NCBI GenBank assembly: GCA_029582265.1
Contig: CM055834.1
Location: 2,108,001 to 2,172,000 of the forward strand
Reading direction: 5' to 3'
DNA: 64,000 nt
Source: Zoroaster sp. YZ-2022
Lineage: Eukaryota > Echinodermata > Asteroidea > Forcipulatida > Zoroasteridae
In this document: in pieces, positions 58,790-64,000 of the stretch
Layout: every line of letters begins with the position of its first letter
Position numbering within the stretch: position 1 is the first letter of the stretch
Notes under the pieces: generated by a model
What the model saw: only the letters and a program-made list of their open reading frames with translations
What the model was told of the DNA's origin: nothing
Database searches by the model: none
Program-made: the position numbers and the translations under genes

Positions 58790-59285
58790 AAAACTTACTC
58801 GGTGCATAGTCCATGATGGCACAAAACATCCCTTGAAATATTTCTGTCTTTCTGTTTTTCATTAGGTAAAATTAGTCAAATAATTTCCAATCTGAATTTA
58901 CATCTTAATATGATCAAAATTCCATGTTGGATTCTCATCACAGGATGTTTTTTTTTTATCTTGATTCAAAGAGAGTAAGCATACTCATAGAAGCAGTGTT
59001 GCCAACATTACCAATGTTGTACCTTCCCTTTGATGTATATCTTAATTCAAAGAGAGTAAGCATACTCATAGAAGCAGTGTTGCCAACATTACCAATGTTG
59101 TACCTTCCCTTTGATGTACATGTATATCTTGATTCAAAGAGAGTAAGCATACTCATAGAAGCAGTTTGGCCAACATTACCAATGTTGTACCTTCCCTTCA
59201 ATGTATACATCTTGATTCTAAGAGAATAAGCATACTCATAGAAGCAGATTTTGCCAACATTTCCCAATCCTGTACCTTCCCTTAA
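58790..59285 (-). mobile_element. Family A copy with four tandem end units
   Basis: Starts CTTACTCGGTGCATAGTCCA. From 58958 the terminal segment ATCTTGATTCAAAGAGAGTA through ACCAATGTTGTACCTTCCCT is repeated four times, starting at 58958, 59039, 59126 and 59209 (spacing 81, 87, 83). The translated repeats give long frames on both strands that are not genes. Confidence 0.85.
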
Positions 59286-59499
59286 AAAGCCGTGCACACT
59301 GGATAGTTTTATTGATCTATATACATGTATATGTACAGCATGTATTCATTTGTGAATTCATTAACCAGTACCATTTTACCTCTTTTATTAATTTTTTTAA
59401 ACCCAATCATTAAAACCAATCATTACACAAGCCTGACAAATTAAATGACAGACACAGATACCTGCTGTACATGTGTACATGGGAAGGTACACAACATTG

Positions 59500-59772
59500 C
59501 AGAGGTGTGATTTGACACAAGTAAACAATCCTGAAAAATGGGGTAGCAGACCTGGGTCTCCCTTTGGTCTACAGGACAATGCCCCCCTGAACCTCCTGGA
59601 TGTTTAATTTTGGAGGATTTACAGACTCTCCACATCCCCACAAACAAGAAACTAGAGGTTTGGACACAATACAGACTACTTCTTTCTTTCCTTGGTGGCT
59701 ACTTTTCTTCTTTCAAGAAAACTTTGAGGCAAAGGAAGATTTGTAAAAAAATTCTGAGAAATCACAGGTCTG
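59500..59772 (+). mobile_element. TIR element B with target-site duplication
   Basis: CAGAGGTGTGATTT at the left and AAATCACAGGTCTG at the right are inverted ends (two mismatches in 14). ACATTG flanks both sides (59494-59499 and 59773-59778), and removal of the element restores the family A end GGGAAGGTACACAACATTGG plus TGATTACC. This defines element B as a 273-base transposon with a 6-base duplication. The superfamily is not clear from this. Confidence 0.85.
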
Positions 59773-59778
59773 ACATTG

Positions 59779-60012
59779 GTGATTACCTGTGTACAAAAAA
59801 ACTGAATTATTATCCCGAAGCTTTGAAGAGAAGTTTGTAAAGGTATCAATCATTCTGACAAATTAATCTGTCTGAAGTTCTTTCATTTAATAACAAGAAC
59901 TAAAAACATTATAAATATGCACTTGTTCAAAATGTTGCAGATGGCAACATTTTGCTCCAAGTGCTTTCTGTATAAAAATGTTGAATACTTTTTCACACTT
60001 TTCTCATGACTT
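59779..60012. other. Family A remnant, then no feature
   Basis: The interrupted family A copy resumes after 59778; TCTGTCTGAAGTTCTTTCAT near 59867 is another minus-sense piece. Confidence 0.4.
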
Positions 60013-60148
60013 AGGCCATGTCCAAATTGAGCGTTTTCTGGCTACGGCTATGGCTAGTGGCTGCAGTGGCAGTGCAGAAGTATAGGAAGAAACAGTGTAT
60101 CTAGCCATAGCCATAGCCATAGTAAAAGCCACCATTTCAGATACGGCC
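60013..60148. mobile_element. Small MITE-like unit, GGCTATGGCTA palindrome
   Basis: GGCCATGTCCAAATTGAGCG and GCTACGGCTATGGCTAGTGG on the left are roughly mirrored by CTAGCCATAGCCATAGCCAT and CATTTCAGATACGGCC on the right. Confidence 0.45.
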
Positions 60149-60199
60149 TTGGACTCCCCACCCCCACCCCCACCCCCCACTCCCCACCCCCATTGAACA

Positions 60200-60490
60200 G
60201 AAGGGTTTCACAGGTTGGCTGTTTACATTTCTTGATTCAAAGAATGTGAATGTAAACACACTCATAAAAACAATGTTGCCAGCATTACCACCGCTGTATC
60301 GTCCCTTTACAAAATGCCAACATCTTTTTTTTTTGGCCCAACTTTTAATAAATGTTCCCTTTTTTATACTCATAAAAACAATGTTGCCAAGATTACCAAT
60401 GCTGTATCGTCCCTTCACAAAATATCAACATCATTTTTTTGGGGGGGGAGGGGGGCCAATTTTAAATAAATGTTCCCTTCCTTGTACCTC
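60200..60490 (-). mobile_element. Family A ends, duplicated
   Basis: TCATAAAAACAATGTTGCCA then GCATTACCACCGCTGTATCG then TCCCTTTACAAAATGCCAAC occurs at about 60262-60320, and again at about 60371-60430. Confidence 0.65.
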
Positions 60491-60597
60491 TTGAGTTCAT
60501 CCCTTCCGTAATTTGAACTCTGAATTTAGAAAATTCTAAATAGAATTAACCCCCTCCAACAAACAAAGTGGAAATCAAATAAACAATGAAAATACTT

Positions 60598-60690
60598 AAC
60601 CGCTCGGTGGTCGAGAGGTTAAGATGTCTGCACTAGTAAGCAGGAGGTCGTGGGTTCGAATCCTGCCTGAGTCGGGTGTAGGGCAAAATT
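60598..60690 (+). mobile_element. tRNA-derived SINE, copy 2
   Basis: GGTCGAGAGGTTAAGATGTC, AAGCAGGAGGTCGTGGGTTC and GAATCCTGCCTGAGTCGGG; the same family as 23465-23600, with an intact B box. Confidence 0.75.
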
Positions 60691-60699
60691 AAATCAAAT

Positions 60700-61147
60700 G
60701 AAAATACTTGCTAACCAAGCAATGCACACAAAAAAAGAATACAAAAATAATTAAAAAAATAACAAACCCCACAAATCAATCAATAAAAGAGTACACTACG
60801 CATAACACACAAATCAGGTTATCTAAGCTCAAATTAATTCCTAGCCATTTCCTTCCTCCCCTCTCCTCCACTCCCACTTCAGAAAATAGGAGGGCAAGAT
60901 AGAAAAGATAAAATCCAGCCTATAAGCTTATCATTTTCAAACCCTCAATGTTATACATCTCCCTTTCAGATGCTTTCCAGAGTCAGTGGTGCGTGTGTCC
61001 AGATGTTGTGCCATTACATCCCCCCCCCCCCCACCCTCTTGTCAATATCACCTCCATTAGACTTTATCCCTCAACGGTCCCAGCCCTGTCCGTAAATCAC
61101 ATCTCTTCCTGGGTACTGTCTTCAAGTTCACTGATAGTGTCACTTAA
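60700..61147. other. No gene seen
   Basis: A-rich segment and a poly-C run at about 61020-61031. Confidence 0.45.
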
Positions 61148-61866
<719 letters not shown>

Positions 61867-62095
61867 ACACTCACGGAATTTAAAAACGCATCAACTTATA
61901 TTTCTCAATAAATATGTATAACTTATATGCAGTGATAAATTGAAGCCATAATTGTACGTAGCACTTTTATTGTGTCAGTATGATGTGAAAATTTGCACTC
62001 ATGCTTGACTGAGAAAGTATTGATTAAAATATCATAAATATCTGCTGTAGAAAAAAATGTGAAATATTGGGATGATGCATTTTTAAATTCCGTGA

Positions 62096-62098
<3 letters not shown>
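61867..62098. mobile_element. mariner-type MITE
   Basis: TATACACTCACGGAATTTAA with AAACGCATCA at the left and TGATGCATTTTTAAATTCCG with TGAGTATA at the right: inverted ends of about 26 bases next to TA, as in Tc1/mariner elements. About 230 bases, no coding sequence. Confidence 0.8.
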
Positions 62099-62136
<38 letters not shown>

Positions 62137-62142
<6 letters not shown>

Positions 62143-62732
62143 ACAGCAAAAGAAACGTCACCCCCTAAATTTTGTTAAGCAATTTTATAATTAAACATAA
62201 TAAATATACATTTTTTATGTTTTGGTGTAGACGAATGTATGACAGATTCATTTCATGCCATAAATGTGTCTTTTGATGTTTCAGGGTCGTTATCATGGGT
62301 CAGTGACACAGGGAGGGAAAAATCACAAGTTCAGGTAACAAATCACTTGGACTTTCAATAACGTGTGTGGCCGCCCCTGGCATCAATACAGGCCTGTATT
62401 CGACGTCTCATTTCTTGATAATCGTGGCATTTCGTAACAAAATGATGAATGTTGGATTTTGACATGGCCTTTTATAGGGCTGACCTTGCACATTGTTTGG
62501 ACCAAGCTGTTGTGTTTATTGCAATTCGTGCATTATCCCTATGTCTGAGAACGTGTTTAGCTTATGTGTCCTCAGACGTCATGCATGACGAATTTTGAGG
62601 TCAACCAAATTTGCGACATCGTGTTCGTGTTACACTCCATACTCATAATATTCTTCATTAAACAAATTATATTAATTATAAAATGAAAATAATAAATATT
62701 TTTAGGGGTGACGTTTCTTTTGCTGTTATGTA
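62137..62732 (-). mobile_element. Tc1-like transposon, internally deleted
   Basis: ACATAACAGCAAAAGAAACG plus TCACCCCCTAAA at the left and TTTAGGGGTGACGTTTCTTT plus TGCTGTTATGTA at the right form inverted ends of over 30 bases, flanked by TA. A transposase C-terminus survives on the minus strand. Confidence 0.9.
62355..62457 (-). pseudogene. Tc1-family transposase C-terminal remnant
   Basis: On the minus strand the frame reads SKSNIHHFVTKCHDYQ then EMRRRIQACIDARGGHTRY and a stop at 62355-62357. RRR-x-QAC-IDA-GGHTRY is the characteristic C-terminus of many Tc1-like DDE transposases. An upstream stop (near 62465) and deletion of the DDE catalytic region make it non-functional; only the inverted ends could be mobilised in trans. 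Confidence 0.85.
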
Positions 62733-62749
62733 CAGTATATGTACATGTA

Positions 62750-62778
62750 TATATATATATATATATACATGTATATAT

Positions 62779-62832
<54 letters not shown>

Positions 62833-62833
62833 G
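62750..62833. repeat. (TA)n microsatellite with TACATGTA interruptions
   Basis: TA repeats broken by TACATGTATATA words. Confidence 0.95.
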
Positions 62834-63110
62834 TTTACTTGTTCGGACATAGGGCGACCGACTTCTATAGAAATTGCTATTTCTCTGCGTTAAGGCGACC
62901 GTTGCCGGTCGCCTTAACGCTCAGCTACCCTTTAAAGTCATAATTTTGTCATAAAGTCTAAAAATCATCGCTTCCTTAGCCTCTAATTAGTGTAAACATC
63001 TTATTTCCAGAGTTTTGGACGGTTGGAGGATATATAAAAAAAGGGAAAGGTAAGAGGGAATTTTGTGCACGTTTCTATGGAGCGGTCGCCCTATAGGTGA
63101 AAAGAGAGTT
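62834..63110 (+). mobile_element. GGCGACC-type MITE with flanks, plus copy
   Basis: Core 62850-63093 with ends TAGGGCGACCG and CGGTCGCCCTA and an inner palindrome GGCGACCGTTGCCGGTCGCC. It is nearly identical to 12107-12384 reversed. Confidence 0.85.
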
Positions 63111-64000
63111 ATATATATCAATTTTTTGAAAAATTCATTTTCTGAGATTTTTCTCATTTGTAAGTTTAATTAATGTAACATCAATTTAGTAAATATAACT
63201 AACTGGATCATACTAATTAAGAGGTTTAGAATATTTAAAAGAACCCCCAAAACCATCACCCCCATAAATTTGACAAGCAGATGTTTATAATTACCAATCT
63301 CATACAGCATTTCTAAATTTCGAATATAAAATCATTGACTCATTCGGACAAACTATTTTTCTATTATCTTCTTTTAATACATAAAACACTTTGATGGTAA
63401 CAATACTCTAACTAATTGGTAGGCAAAAAGTTCTGGAATGATATCTGTACTAGATCAACATTACACTAACACAAAGTTAACACAAAACAAATGGAAATAT
63501 TTGTGGGGGGACATGTACTTTGAACGTTTTTTATAACTTTTTTTTTTATACATTTTATTCTAAATTTTAAGTAGATACCATATTGATTGGGTTAAGATCA
63601 TCTTTCTACCATGGTCAAAAAAATTGGAAAACCCACAAGCTATGAAATTTCCATTGGGTAATCAGACAGGGGATTTCCATGGGAAAAATATATTACAACA
63701 GAGATATACTTTGTCAGTTCAATTTGAAGTTAGAGTCATCAAAATTTTGTAGGCCTACACATTTCTACAGACAATTAAGATTATAAAAATAATGTTTTTA
63801 TTAGTGCAGCATTATATTATGTTACATTCAATTGAATAAAGTCTAAATTTTATAAATTAAAAAAAAATCAAAAAATCCGATTTAAATCCAAAAAATCTGA
63901 TTAAAAAAAAAAAAAAAATCAGCAACCCTGGATTCCATGTCCTGTTGATATCGTCTGTAAGTTTAACAATTACTATATAACTATTTGGTTATTTTTTAAT
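63111..64000. other. No gene seen
   Basis: AT-rich. GATTCCATGTCCTGTTGAT near 63932 resembles the arm of the foldback at 4474-4698; a poly-A run precedes it. Confidence 0.45.

Noticed and set aside
58924..59297. Repeat proteins with SKRVSILIEAVLPTLPML or GRYNIGNVGNTASMSM units
   Set aside because: Opposite-strand translations of the same tandem family A ends.

Overview
This window looks like animal, most likely marine-invertebrate, nuclear DNA: AT-rich, no bacterial-type gene packing, long microsatellites, many ACATGTACATGT runs, tRNA-derived SINEs, L2/CR1-type LINE tails and dense short inverted-repeat transposons. The commonest dispersed repeat here (family A below) resembles foldback repeats I associate with echinoderm, especially sea-star, genomes. 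That placement is an inference of moderate-to-low confidence; hemichordate, brachiopod or mollusc are alternatives.

I find no intact protein-coding gene, rRNA or CRISPR array. Nearly all long open frames are repeats: a poly-Tyr frame is a (TTA)n tract, three overlapping plus-strand frames and one minus frame are a 37-41 bp minisatellite, and Ile-Tyr frames are (TA)n. Protein-like stretches that survive inspection are broken: an L2-like LINE 3' end (41.55-42.0 kb), a CR1/Rex1-like LINE tail (27.4 kb), another LINE tail (49.4 kb), a Tc1 transposase C-terminus (62.4 kb), an acidic N-terminal-like fragment in a TTAA-flanked element (39.3 kb), and an unidentified exon-like unit present in about four copies (8.0, 8.6, 40.8, 41.2 kb). 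Single-exon candidates lie near 57.0, 48.1 and 17.2 kb.

Layout. 0-7 kb: family A pieces, hairpins and single-copy DNA. 7.4-9 kb: a tandem duplication, one copy carrying a LINE fragment absent from the other. 9.9-12.5 kb: foldback elements, a Penelope-like fragment, tRNA-like modules and TA arrays. 12.5-20.8 kb: mostly single-copy DNA. 20.8-21.5 kb: a terminal-inverted-repeat element expanded internally by eight 58-bp units. 23.5-29.9 kb: SINE, TTAA-flanked MITEs, foldbacks, LINE tail, hAT-type MITE. 31.7-35 kb: nested MITEs, a SINE with a 436-bp (TTA)n tail, another hAT-type MITE. 36-37 kb: minisatellite. 38.4-39.8 kb: piggyBac-like element. 40.5-42.6 kb: exon-like units and two L2 tails. 42.6-58 kb: single-copy DNA with scattered MITEs. 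58.2-58.5 kb: an octamer/homeodomain-rich enhancer candidate. 58.8-63.1 kb: repeats, ending in a block that mirrors 11.4-12.4 kb in inverted orientation.

The biology visible is transposon history: empty/filled-site comparisons, target-site duplications, nested insertions, SINE-LINE tail sharing and tandem growth inside elements. The window is best read as intergenic or intronic sequence. I did not find a convincing new multi-gene system.
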